This document shows positions 34,437 to 48,141 of a DNA stretch of 64,000 nt, piece after piece. Location: positions 310,001 to 374,000 of the forward strand of contig JAUIZM010000013.1 in the NCBI GenBank assembly GCA_030848705.1. Reading direction: 5' to 3'. The notes under the pieces were generated by a model that did not search any database, had not been told where the DNA came from, and worked only from the letters and a program-made list of their open reading frames with translations. Made by a program: the position numbers and the translations under genes. The first letter of the stretch is position 1, and the number at the start of each line of letters is the position of its first letter. The DNA comes from Heracleum sosnowskyi. Lineage: Eukaryota; Streptophyta; Magnoliopsida; Apiales; Apiaceae.

Positions 34437-37400
34437 CTTGTAAAATAAGTCAAGAATAAAGCTTTACGTGATTTTCATTCATTTATTGAGTGTAACCCTA
34501 AATCCTAACAAGTCAATGACGAGGCTCACAAGTTTTATCCTTATTCTACATGTAAGTATCCAAGCTCCAAACAAATTTTATGTTTAAACAAGACAATAAA
34601 GAAGCTCTAAATTGATTACTTGTTGAATAAGTCGGGAATAAAGCTTTACGTGATTTTCATTCATTTATTGAGAGTAACCCTAAATCCTAACAAGTCAATG
34701 CCGAAGCTCACAAGTTTTATCCTTATTCTACATGTAAGTATCTACGCTCCAAACAAATTTTATGTTTAAACAAGACAATAAAGAAGCTCTAAATGGATTA
34801 CTTGTTGCATAAGTCGGGAATAAAGCTCTAAGTGGTTTGGATTGAGATGAAACCCTAAAATCTAAAAAGTTGGTAATGTGTATATGAATTTAATTGCTTA
34901 GTCAATAAGTAAATATCTAAGGGTAAATCAATTTCATTTTTATTTAAAAAGTCAATAACGAAGATCTAAATGAATTTCTTGTAAAATAAGTCAAGAATAA
35001 AGCTTTACGTGATTTTCATTCATTTATTGAGAGTAACCCTAAATCCTAACAAGTCAATGACGAGGCTCGCGAGTTTTATCCTTATTCTAGATGTAAGTAT
35101 CTAAGCTCCAAACAAATTTTATGTTTAAACAAGACAATAAAGAAGCTCTAAATTGATTACTTGTTGAATAAGTCGAGAATAAAGCTTTACGTGATTTTCA
35201 TTCATTTATTGAGAGTAACCCTAAATCCTAACAAGTCAATGACGAAGCTCACAAGTTTTATCCTTATTCTACATGTAAGTATCTAAGCTCCAAACAAATT
35301 TTATGTTTAAACAAGACAATAAAGAAGCTCTAAATGGATTACTTGTTGAATAAGTCGGGAATAAAGCTCTAAGTGGTTTGAATTGAGAGGAAACCCTAAA
35401 ATCTAAAAAGTTGGTAATGTGTATATGAAATTAATTGCTTATTCAATAAGTAAATATCTAAGGGTAAATCAAGTTCATTTTTATTTAAAAAGTCAATAAT
35501 GAAGCTCTAAATGAATTTCTTGTAAAATAAGTCGGGAATAAAGCTTTACGTGATTTTCATTCATTTATTGAGAGTAACCCTAAATCCTAACAAGTCAATG
35601 ACGAAGCTCAAAAGTTTTATCCTTATTCTACATGTAAGTATCTAAGCTCCAAACAAATTTTATGTTTATACAAGACAATAAAGAAGCTCTAAATGGATTA
35701 CTTGTTGAATAAGTCGGGAATAAAGCTCTAAGTGGTTTGAATTGAGAGGAAATCCTAAAATCTAAAAAGTTGGTAATGTGTATATGACATTAATTGCTTA
35801 TTCAATAAGTAAATATCTAAGGGTAAATCAAGTTCATTTTTTTAAAAAAAGTCAATAATGAAGCTCTAAATGAATTTCTTGTAAAATAAGTCAAGAATAA
35901 AGCTTTACGTGATTTTCATTCATTTATTGAGAGTAACCCTAAATCCTAACAAGTCAATGACGAGGCTCACAAGTTTTATCCTTATTCTACATGTAAGTAT
36001 CTAAGCTCCAAACAAATTTTGTGTTTAAACAAGACAATAAAGAAGCTCTAAATTGATTACTTGTTGAATAAGTCGGGAATAAAGCTTTACGTGATTTTCA
36101 TTCATTTATTGAGAGTAACCCTAAATCCTAACAAGTCAATGACGAAGATCACAAGTTTTATCCTTATTCTACATGTAAGTATCTAAGCTCCAAACAAATT
36201 TTATGTTTAAACAAGACAATAAAGAAGCTCTAAATGGATTACTTGTTGAATAAATCGGGAATAAAGCTCTAAATGGTTTGGATTGAGAGGAAACCCTAAA
36301 ATCTAAAAAGTTGGTAATGTGTATATGAAATTAATTGCTTATTCAATAAGTAAATATCTAAGGGTAAATCAAGTTCATTTTTATTTAAAAAGTCAATAAT
36401 GAAGCTCTAAATGAATTTCTTGTAAAATAAGTCAAGAATAAAGCTTTACGTGATTTTCATTCATTTATTGAGAGTAACCCTAAATCCTAACAAGTCAATG
36501 ACGAGGCTCACAAGTTTTATCCTTATTCTACATGTAAGTATCTAACCTCCAAACAAATTTTATGTTTAAACAAGACAATAAAGAAGCTCTAAATTGATTA
36601 CTTGTTGAATAAGTCGGGAATAAAGCTTTACGTGATTTTCATTCATTTATTGAGAGTAACCCTAAATCCTAACAAGTCAATGACGAGGCTCACAAGTTTT
36701 ATCCTTATTCTACATGTAAGTATCTAAGCTCCAAACAAATTTTATGTTTAAACAAGACAATAAAGAAGCTCTAAATTGATTACTTGTTGAATAAGTCGGG
36801 AATAAAGCTTTACGTGATTTTCATTCATTTATTGAGAGTAACCCTAAATCCTAACAAGCCAATGACGAAGCTCACAAGTTTTATCCTTATTCTACATGTA
36901 AGTATCTAAGCTCCAAACAAATTTTATGTTTAAACAAGACAATAAAGAAGCTCTAAATGGATTACTTGTTGAATAAGTCGGGAATAAAGCTCTAAGTGGT
37001 TTGAATTGAGAGGAAATCCTAAAATCTAAAAAGTTGGTAATGTGTATATGAAATTAATTGCTTATTCAATAAGTAAATATCTAAGGGTAAATCAAGTTCA
37101 TTTTTTTAAAAAAAGTCAATAATGAAGCTCTAAATGAATTTCTTGTAAAATAAGTCAAGAATAAAGCTTTACGTGATTTTCATTCATTTATTGAGAGTAA
37201 CCCTAAATCCTAACAAGTCAATGACGAGGCTCACAAGTTTTATCCTTATTCTACATGTAAGTATCTAAGCTCCAAACAAATTTTGTGTTTAAACAAGACA
37301 ATAAAGAAGCTCTAAATTGATTACTTGTTGAATAAGTCGGGAATAAAGCTTTACGTGATTTTCATTCATTTATTGAGAGTAACCCTAAATCCTAACAAGT

Positions 37401-38223
37401 CAATGACGAAGATCACAAGTTTTATCCTTATTCTACATGTAAGTATCTAAGCTCCAAACAAATTTTATGTTTAAACAAGACAATAAAGAAGCTCTAAATG
37501 GATTACTTGTTGAATAAGTCGGGAATAAAGCTCTAAATGGTTTGGATTGAGAGGAAACCCTAAAATCTAAAAAGTTGGTAATGTGTATATGAAATTAATT
37601 GCTTATTCAATAAGTAAATATCTAAGGGTAAATCAAGTTCATTTTTATTTAAAAAGTCAATAATGAAGCTCTAAATGAATTTCTTGTAAAATAAGTCAAG
37701 AATAAAGCTTTACGTGATTTTCATTCATTTATTGAGAGTAACCCTAAATCCTAACAAGTCAATGACGAGGCTCACAAGTTTTATCCTTATTCTACATGTA
37801 AGTATCTAACCTCCAAACAAATTTTATGTTTAAACAAGACAATAAAGAAGCTCTAAATTGATTACTTGTTGAATAAGTCGGGAATAAAGCTTTACGTGAT
37901 TTTCATTCATTTATTGAGAGTAACCCTAAATCCTAACAAGCCAATGACGAAGCTCACAAGTTTTATCCTTATTCTACATGTAAGTATCTAAGCTCCAAAC
38001 AAATTTTATGTTTAAACAAGACAATAAAGAAGCTCTAAATGGATTACTTGTTGAATAAGTCGGGAATAAAGCTCTAAGTGGTTTGGATTGAGAGGAAACC
38101 CTAAAATCTAAAAAGTTGGTAATGTGTATATGAAATTAATTGCTTATTCAATAAGTAAATATCTAAGGGTAAATCAAGTTCATTTTTATTTAAAAAGTCA
38201 ATAATGAAGCTCTAAATGAATTT
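34437..38223. repeat. Right macro-copy: counterpart of 3422-7208
   Basis: Units at 34437, 34978 (three-mers), 35519 (two-mer), 35878 (three-mer), 36419 (four-mer), 37142 and 37683 (three-mers). Unit order, sizes and lineage marks match 3422-7208 at an offset of 31015, with scattered private substitutions such as CTCGCGAG near 35068 and TATCCAAGC near 34559. Confidence 0.92.
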
Positions 38224-40938
38224 CTTGTAAAATAAGTCAAGAATAAAGCTTTACGTGATTTTTATTCATTTATTGAGAGTAACCCTAAATCCTAACAAGT
38301 CAATGACGAGGCTCACAAGTTTTATCCTTATTCTACATGTATGTATCTAAGCTCCAAACAAATTTTATGTTTAAACAAGACAATAAAGAAGCTCTAAATT
38401 GATTACTTGTTGAATAAGTCGGGAATAAAGCTTTACGTGATTTTCATTCATTTATTGAGAGTAACCCTAAATCCTAACAAGTCAATGACGAGGCTCACAA
38501 GTTTTATCCTTATTCTACATGTACGTATCTAAGCTCCAAGCAAATTTTATGTTTAAACAAGACAATAAAGAAGCTCTAAATTGATTACTTGTTGAATAAG
38601 TCGAGAATAAAGCTTCACCTGATTTTCATTCATTTATTGAGAGTAACCCTAAATCCTAACAAGTCAATGACGAGGCTCACAAGTTTTATCCTTATTCTAC
38701 ATGTAAGTATCTAAGCTCCAAACAAATTTTATGTTTAAACAAGACAATAAAGAAGCTCTAAATTGATTACTTGTTGAATAAGTCGGGAATAAAGCTTTAC
38801 GTGATTTTCATTCATTTATTGAGAGTAACCCTAAATCCTAACAAGTCAATGACGAGGCTCACAAGTTTTATCCTTATTCTACATGTAAGTATCTAAGCTC
38901 CAAGCAAATTTTATGTTTAAACAAGACAATAAAGAAGCTCTAAATTGATTACTTGTTGAATAAGTCGGGAATAAAGCTTCACCTGATTTTCATTCATTTA
39001 TTGAGAGTAACCCTAAATCCTAACAAGTCAATGACGAGGCTCACAAGTTTTATCCTTATTCTACATGTAAGTATCTAAGCTCCAAACAAATTTTATGTTT
39101 AAACAAGACAATAAAGAAGCTCTAAATTGATTACTTGTTGAATAAGTCGGGAATAAAGATTTACGTGATTTTCATTCATTTATTGAGAGTAACCCTAAAT
39201 CCTAACAAGTCAATGACGAGGCTCACAAGTTTTATCCTTATTCTACATGTAAGTATCTAAGCTCCAAACAAATTTTATGTTTAAACAAGACAATAAAGAA
39301 GCTCTAAATTGATTACTTGTTGAATAAGTCGGGAATAAAGATTTACGTGATTTTCATTCATTTATTGAGAGTAACCCTAAATCCTAACAAGTCAATGACG
39401 AAGATCACAAGTTTTATCCTTATTCTACATGTAAGTATCTAAGCTCCAAACAAATTTTATGTTTAAACAAGACAATAAAGAAGCTCTAAATGGATTACTT
39501 GTTGAATAAGTCGGGAATAAAGCTCTAAGTGGTTTGGATTGAGAGGAAACCCTAAAATCTAAAAAGTTGGTAATGTGTATATGAAATTAATTGCTTATTC
39601 AATAAGTAAATATCTAAGGGTAAATCAAGTTCATTTTTATTTAAAAAGTCAATAATGAAGCTCTAAATGAATTTCTTGTAAAATAAGTCAAGAATAAAGC
39701 TTTACGTGATTTTCATTCATTTATTGAGAGTAACCCTAAATCCTAACAAGTCAATGACGAGGCTCACAAGTTTTATCCTTATTCTACATGTAAGTATCTA
39801 AGCTCCAAACAAATTTTATGTTTAAACAAGACAATAAAGAAGCTCTAAATTGATTACTTGTTGAATAAGTCGGGAATAAAGCTTTACGTGATTTTCATTC
39901 ATTTATTGAGAGTAACCCTAAATCCTAACAAGTCAATGACGAAGATCACAAGTTTTATCCTTATTCTACATGTAAGTATCTAAGCTCCAAACAAATTTTA
40001 TGTTTAAACAAGACAATAAAGAAGCTCTAAATGGATTACTTATTGAATAAGTCGGGAATAAAGCTCTAAGTGGTTTGGATTTAGAGGAAACCCTAAAATC
40101 TAAAAAGTTGGTAATGTGTATATGAAATTAATTGCTTATTCAATAAGTAAATATCTAAGGGTAAATCAAGTTCATTTTTATTTAAAAAGTCAATAATGAA
40201 GCTCTAAATGAATTTCTTGTAAAATAAGTCAAGAATAAAGCTTTACGTGATTTTCATTCATTTATTGAGAGTAACCCTAAATCCTAACAAGTCAATGATG
40301 AGGCTCACAAGTTTTATCCTTATTCTACATGTAAGTATCTAAGCTCCAAACAAATTTTATGTTTAAACAAGACAATAAAGAAGCTCTAAATTGATTACTT
40401 GTTGAATAAGTCGGGAATAAAGCTTTACGTGATTTTCATTCACTTATTGAGAGTAACCCTAAATCCTAACAAGTCAATGACGAGGCTCACAAGTTTTATC
40501 CTTATTCTACATGTAAGTATCTAAGCTCCAAACAAATTTTATGTTTAAACAAGACAATAAAGAAGCTCTAAATTGATTACTTGTTGAATAAGTCGGGAAT
40601 AAAGCTTTACGTGATTTTCATTCATTTATTGAGAGTAACCCTAAATCCTAACAAGTCAATGACGAAGATCACAAGTTTTATCCTTATTCTACATGTAAGT
40701 ATCTAAGCTCCAAACAAATTTTATGTTTAAACAAGACAATAAAGAAGCTCTAAATGGATTACTTGTTGAATAAGTCGGGAATAAAGCTCTAAGTGGTTTG
40801 GATTTAGAGGAAACCCTAAAATCTAAAAAGTTGGTAATGTGTATATGAAATTAATTGCTTATTCAATAAGTAAATATCTAAGGGTAAATCAAGTTCATTT
40901 TTATTTAAAAAGTCAATAATGAAGCTCTAAATGAATTA
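38224..40938. repeat. Eight-mer, three-mer, four-mer (single-copy version of the 2897-bp block)
   Basis: The eight-mer has monomers at 38224, 38406, 38588, 38770, 38952, 39134, 39316 and 39498 (1451 bp), one B fewer than the nine-mer at 7209. The CCAAGC/CTTCACC marker pairs are 364 bp apart here instead of 546 bp. Units at 39675 (541) and 40216 (723) follow. The block occurs once here and twice on the left. Confidence 0.92.
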
Positions 40939-43900
40939 CTTGTAAAATAAGTCAAGAATAAAGCTTTACGTGATTTTCATTCATTTATTGAGAGTAACCC
41001 TAAATCCTAACAAGTCAATGACGAGGCTCACAAGTTTTATCCTTATTCTACATGTAAGTATCTAAGCTCCAAACAAATTTTATGTTTAAACAAGACAATA
41101 AAGAAGCTCTAAATTGATTACATGATGAATAAGTCGGGAATAAAGCTTTACGTGATTTTCATTCATTTATTGAGAGTAACCCTAAATCCTAACAAGTCAA
41201 TGCCGAAGCACACAAGTTTTATCCTTATTCTACATGTAAGTATCTAAGCTCCAAACAAATTTTATGTTTAAACAAAACAATAAAGAAGCTCTAAATTGAT
41301 TACTTGTTGAATAAGTCGGGAATAAAGCTTTACGTGATTTTCATTCATTTATTGAGAGTAACCCTAAATCCTAACAAGTCAATGCCGAAGCACACAAGTT
41401 TTATCCTTATTCTACATGTAAGTATCTACGCTCCAAACAAATTTTATGTTTAAACAAGACAATAAAGAAGCTCTAAATGGATTACTTGTTGCATAAGTCG
41501 GGAATAAAGCTCTAAGTGGTTTGGATTGAGATGAAACCCTAAAATCTAAAAAGTTGGTAATGTGTATATGAATTTAATTGCTTAGTCAATAAGTAAATAT
41601 CTAAGAGTAAATCAATTTCATTTTTATTTAAAAAGTCAATAACGAAGATCTAAATGAATTTCTTGTAAAATAAGTCAAGAATAAAGCTTTACGTGATTTT
41701 CATTCATTTATTGTGAGTAACCCTAAATCCTAACAAGTCAATGACGAGGCTCACGAGTTTTATCCTTATTCTAGATGTAAGTATCTAAGCTCCAAACAAA
41801 TTTTATGTTTAAACAAGACAATAAAGAAGCTCTAAATTGATTACTTGTTGAATAAGTCGGGAATAAAGCTTTACGTGATTTTCATTCATTTATTGAGAGT
41901 AACCCTAAATCCTAACAAGTCAATGCCGAAGCTCACAAGTTTTATCCTTATTCTACATGTAAGTATCTACGCTCCAAACAAATTTTATGTTTAAACAAGA
42001 CAATAAAGAAGCTCTAAATGGATTACTTGTTGCATAAGTCGGGAATAAAGCTCTAAGTGGTTTGGATTTAGATGAAACCCTAAAATCTAAAAAGTTGGTA
42101 ATGTGTATATGAATTTAATTGCTTAGTCAATAAGTAAATATCTAAGGGTAAATCAATTTCATTTTTATTTAAAAAGTCAATAACGAAGATCTAAATGAAT
42201 TTCTTGTAAAATAAGTCAAGAATAAAGCTTTACGTGATTTTCATTCATTTATTGTGAGTAACCCTAAATCCTAACAAGTCAATGACGAGGCTCACGAGTT
42301 TTATCCTTATTCTAGATGTAAGTATCTAAGCTCCAAACAAATTTTATGTTTAAACAAGACAATAAAGAAGCTCTAAATTGATTACTTGTTGAATAAGTCG
42401 GGAATAAAGCTTTACGTGATTTTCATTCATTTATTGAGAGTAACCCTAAATCCTAACAAGTCAATGACGAAGCTCACAAGTTTTATCCTTATTCTACATG
42501 TAAGTATCTAAGCTCCAAACAAATTTTATGTTTAAACAAGACAATAAAGAAGCTCTAAATGGATTACTTGTTGAATAAGTCGGGAATAAAGCTCTAAGTG
42601 GTTTGAATTGAGAGGAAACCCTAAAATCTAAAAAGTTGGTAATGTGTATATGAAATTAATTGCTTATTCAATAAGTAAATATCTAAGGGTAAATCAAGTT
42701 CATTTTTATTTAAAAAGTCAATAATGAAGCTCTAAATGAATTTCTTGTAAAATAAGTCGGGAATAAAGCTTTACGTGATTTTCATTCATTTATTGAGAGT
42801 AACCCTAAATCCTAACAAGTCAATGACGAAGCTCAAAAGTTTTATCCTTATTCTACATGTAAGTATCTAAGCTCCAAACAAATTTTATGTTTAAACAAGA
42901 CAATAAAGAAGCTCTAAATGGATTACTTTTTGAATAAGTCGGGAATAAAGCTCTAAGTGGTTTGAATTGAGAGGAAATCCTAAAATCTAAAAAGTTGGTA
43001 ATGTGTATATGAAATTAATTTCTTATTCAATAAGTAAATATCTAAGGGTAAATCAAGTTCATTTTTATTTAAAAAGTCAATAATGAAGCTCTAAATGAAT
43101 TTCTTGTAAAATAAGTCAAGAATAAAGCTTTACGTGATTTTCATTCATTTTGAGAGTAACCCTAAATCCTAACAAGTCAATGACGAGGCTCACAAGTTTT
43201 ATCCTTATTCTACATGTAAGTATCTAAGCTCCAAACAAATTTAATGTTTAAACAAAACAATAAAGAAGCTCTAAATGGATTACTTGTTGAATAAGTCGGG
43301 AATAAAGCTCTAAGTGGTTTGGATTGAGAGTAAACCCTAAAATCTAAAAAGTTGGTAATGTGTATATGAAATTAATTGCTTATTCAATAAGTAAATATCT
43401 AACGGTAAATCAAGTTCATTTTTATTAAAAAAGTCAATAACAAAGATCTAAATGAATTTCTTGTAAAATAAGTCAAGAATAAAGCTTTACGTGATTTTCA
43501 TTCATTTATTGAGAGTAACCCTAAATCCTAACAAGTCAATGACGAGGCTCACAAGCTTTATCCTTATTCTACATGTAAGTATCTAAGCTCCAAAAAAATT
43601 TCATGTTTAAACAAGACAATAAAGAAGTTCTAAATTGATTACTTGTTGAATAAGTCGGGAATAAAGCTTTACGTGATTTTCATTCATTTATTGAGAGTAA
43701 CCCTAAATCCTAACAAGTCAATGACGAAGATCACAAGTTTTATCCTCATTCTACATGTAAGTATCTAAGCTCCAAACAAATTTTATGTTTAAACAAGACA
43801 ATAAAGAAGCTCTAAATGGATTACTTGTTGAATAAGTCAGGAATAAAGCTCTAAGTGGTTTGAATTGAAAGGAAACCCTAAAATCTAAAAAGTTGGTAAT

Positions 43901-44000
43901 GTGTATATGAAATTAATTGCTTATTCAATAAGTAAATATCTAAGGGTAAATCAGGTTCATTTTTATTTAAAAAGTCAATAATGAAGCTCTAAATGAATTT
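40939..44000. repeat. Right macro-copy: counterpart of 14449-17510
   Basis: Units at 40939 (four-mer with CATGATG head at 41121), 41662, 42203 (three-mers), 42744 (359), 43103 (357) and 43460 (541). The offset to the left copy is now 26490, because the left copy gained 2897+1446 bp and the right lost 182 bp. The B of 43460 reads GACGAAGATC with CCTCATTC, unlike either GCCGAAGCTC at 17152 or the CAAATC lineage. Confidence 0.92.
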
Positions 44001-47000
44001 CTTGTAAAATAAGTCAAGAATAAAGCTTTACGTGATTTTCATTCATTTATTGAGAGTAACCCTAAATCCTAACAAGTCAATGACGAGGCTCACGAGTTTT
44101 ATCCTTATTCTACATGTAAGTATCTAAGCTCCAAACAAATTTTATGTTTAAACAAGACAATAAAGAAGCTCTAAATTGATTACTTGTTGAATAAGTCGGG
44201 AATAAAGCTTTACGTGATTTTCATTCATTTATTGAGAGTAACCCTAAATCCTAACAAGTCAATGACGAATCTCACAAGTTTTATCCTTATTCTACATGTA
44301 AGTATCTACGCTCCAAACAAATTTTATGTTTAAACAAGACAATAAAGAAGCTCTAAATGGATTACTTGTTGCGTAAGTCGGGAATAAAGCTCTAAGTGGT
44401 TTGAACTGAGAGGAAACCCTAAAATCTAAAAAGTTGGTAATGTGTATATGAAATTAATTGCTTATTCAATAAGTAAATATCTAAGGGTAAATCAAGTTCA
44501 TTTTTGTTTAAAAAGTCAATAACGAAGATCTAAATGAATTTCTTGTAAAATAAGTCAAGAATAAAGCTTTACGTGATTTTCATTCATTTATTGAGTGTAA
44601 CCCTAAATCCTAACAAGTCAATGACGAGGCTCACAAGTTTTATCCTTATTCTACATGTAAGTATCTAAGCTCCAAACAAATTTTATGTTTAAACAAAACA
44701 ATAAAGAAGCTCTAAATTGATTACTTGTTGAATAAGTCGGGAATAAAGCTTTACGTGATTTTCATTCATTTATTGAGAGTAACCCTAAATCCTAACAAGT
44801 CAATGCCGAAGCTCACAAGTTTTATCCTTATTCTACATGTAAGTATCTACGCTCCAAACAAATTTTATGTTTAAACAAGACAATAAAGAAGCTCTAAATG
44901 GATTACTTGTTGCATAAGTCGGGAATAAAGCTCTAAGTGGTTTGGATTGAGATGAAACCCTAAAATCTAAAAAGTTGGTAATGTGTATATGAATTTAATT
45001 GCTTAGTCAATAAGTAAATATCTAAGGGTAAATCAATTTCATTTTTATTTAAAAAGTCAATAACGAAGATCTAAATGAATTTCTTGTAAAATAAGTCAAG
45101 AATAAAGCTTTACGTGATTTTCATTCATTTATTGAGAGTAACCCTAAATCCTAACAAGTCAATGACGAAGCTCACGAGTTTTATCCTTATTCTAGATGTA
45201 AGTATCTAAGCTCCAAACAAATTTTATGTTTAAACAAGACAATAAAGAAGCTCTAAATTGATTACTTGTTGAATAAGTCGAGAATAAAGCTTTACGTGAT
45301 TTTCATTCATTTATTGAGAGTAACCCTAAATCCTAACAAGTCAATGACGAAGCTCACAAGTTTTATCCTTATTCTACATGTAAGTATCTAAGCTCCAAAC
45401 AAATTTTATGTTTAAACAAGACAATAAAGAAGCTCTAAATGGATTACTTGTTGAATAAGTCGGGAATAAAGCTCTAAGTGGTTTGAATTGAGAGGAAACC
45501 CTAAAATCTAAAAAGTTGGTAATGTGTATATGAAATTAATTGCTTATTCAATAAGTAAATATCTAAGGGTAAATCAAGTTCATTTTTATTTAAAAAGTCA
45601 ATAATGAAGCTCTAAATGAATTTCTTGTAAAATAAGTCGGGAATAAAGCTTTACGTGATTTTCATTCATTTATTGAGAGTAACCCTAAATCCTAACAAGT
45701 CAATGACGAAGCTCAAAAGTTTTATCCTTATTCTACATGTAAGTATCTAAGCTCCAAACAAATTTTATGTTTAAACAAGACAATAAAGAAGCTCTAAATG
45801 GATTACTTGTTGAATAAGTCGGGAATAAAGCTCTAAGTGGTTTGAATTGAGAGGAAATCCTAAAATCTAAAAAGTTGGTAATGTGTATATGAAATTAATT
45901 GCTTATTCAATAAGTAAATATCTAAGGGTAAATCAAGTTCATTTTTTTAAAAAAAGTCAATAATGAAGCTCTAAATGAATTTCTTGTAAAATAAGTCAAG
46001 AATAAAGTTTTACGTGATTTTCATTCATTTATTGAGAGTAACCCTAAATCCTAACAAGTCAATGACGAGGCTCACAAGTTTTATCCTTATTCTACATGTA
46101 AGTATCTAAGCTCCAAACAAATTTTATGTTTAAACAAGACAATAAAGAAGCTCTAAATGGATTACTTGTTGAATAAGTCGGGAATAAAGCTCTAAGTGGT
46201 TTGAATTGAGAGGAAATCCTAAAATCTAAAAAGTTGGTAATGTGTATATGAAATTAATTGCTTATTCAATAAGTAAATATCTAAGGGTAAATCAAGTTCA
46301 TTTTTGTTTAAAAAGTCAATAACGAAGATCTAAATGAATTTCTTGTAAAATAAGTCAAGAATAAAGCTTTACGTGATTTTCATTCATTTATTGAGTGTAA
46401 CCCTAAATCCTAACAAGTCAATGACGAGGCTCACAAGTTTTATCCTTATTCTACATGTAAGTATCTAAGCTCCAAACAAATTTTATGTTTAAACAAGACA
46501 ATAAAGAAGCTCTAAATTGATTACTTGTTGAATAAGTCGGGAATAAAGCTTTACGTGATTTTCATTCATTTATTGAGAGTAACCCTAAATCCTAACAAGT
46601 CAATGCCGAAGCTCACAAGTTTTATCCTTATTCTACATGTAAGTATCTACGCTCCAAACAAATTTTATGTTTAAACAAGACAATAAAGAAGCTCTAAATG
46701 GATTACTTGTTGCATAAGTCGGGAATAAAGCTCTAAGTGGTTTGGATTGAGATGAAACCCTAAAATCTAAAAAGTTGGTAATGTGTATATGAATTTAATT
46801 GCTTAGTCAATAAGTAAATATCTAAGGGTAAATCAATTTCATTTTTATTTAAAAAGTCAATAACGAAGATCTAAATGAATTTCTTGTAAAATAAGTCAAG
46901 AATAAAGCTTTACGTGATTTTCATTCATTTATTGAGAGTAACCCTAAATCCTAACAAGTCAATGACGAGGCTCACGAGTTTTATCCTTATTCTAGATGTA

Positions 47001-48141
47001 AGTATCTAAGCTCCAAACAAATTTTATGTTTAAACAAGACAATAAAGAAGCTCTAAATTGATTACTTGTTGAATAAGTCGAGAATAAAGCTTTACGTGAT
47101 TTTCATTCATTTATTGAGAGTAACCCTAAATCCTAACAAGTCAATGACGAAGCTCACAAGTTTTATCCTTATTCTACATGTAAGTATCTAAGCTCCAAAC
47201 AAATTTTATGTTTAAACAAGACAATAAAGAAGCTCTAAATGGATTACTTGTTGAATAAGTCGGGAATAAAGCTCTAAGTGGTTTGAATTGAGAGGAAACC
47301 CTAAAATCTAAAAAGTTGGTAATGTGTATATGAAATTAATTGCTTATTCAATAAGTAAATATCTAAGGGTAAATCAAGTTCATTTTTATTTAAAAAGTCA
47401 ATAATGAAGCTCTAAATGAATTTCTTGTAAAATAAGTCGGGAATAAAGGTTTACGTGATTTTCATTCATTTATTGGGAGTAACCCTAAATCCTAACAAGT
47501 CAATGACGAAGCTCAAAAGTTTTATCCTTATTCTACATGTAAGTATCTAAGCTCCAAACAAATTTTATGTTTAAACAAGACAATAAAGAAGCTCTAAATG
47601 GATTACTTGTTGAATAAGTCGGGAATAAAGCTCTAAGTGGTTTGAATTGAGAGGAAATCCTAAAATCTAAAAAGTTGGTAATGTGTATATGAAATTAATT
47701 GCTTATTCAATAAGTAAATATCTAATGGTAAATCAGGTTCATTTTTTTTTAAAAAGTCAATAATGAAGCTCTAAATGAATTTCTTGTAAAATAATTCAAG
47801 AATAAAGCTTTACGTGATTTTCATTCATTTATTGAGAGTAACCCTAAATCCTAACAAGTCAATGACGAGGCTCACAAGTTTTATCCTTATTCTACATGTA
47901 AGTATCTAAGCTCCAAACAAATTTAATGTTTAAACAAAACAATAAAGAAGCTCTAAATGGATTACTTGTTGAATAAGTCGGGAATAAAGCTCTAAGTGGT
48001 TTGGATTGAGAGTAAACCCTAAAATCTAAAAAGTTGGTAATGTGTATATGAAATTAATTGCTTATTCAATAAGTAAATATCTAACGGTAAATCAAGTTCA
48101 TTTTTATTAAAAAAGTCAATAACGAAGATCTAAATGAATTT
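44001..48141. repeat. Right macro-copy: three-mer plus 1800-bp block pair
   Basis: Units at 44001, 44542, 45083, 45624, 45983, 46342, 46883, 47424 and 47783 match 17511-21652. The unit at 47424 keeps AAAGGTTTACG and ATTGGGAG, as at 20934. The unit at 47783 has a private G-to-T (ATAATTCAAG, base 47795), the left limit of the 4140-bp periodic identity. Confidence 0.92.
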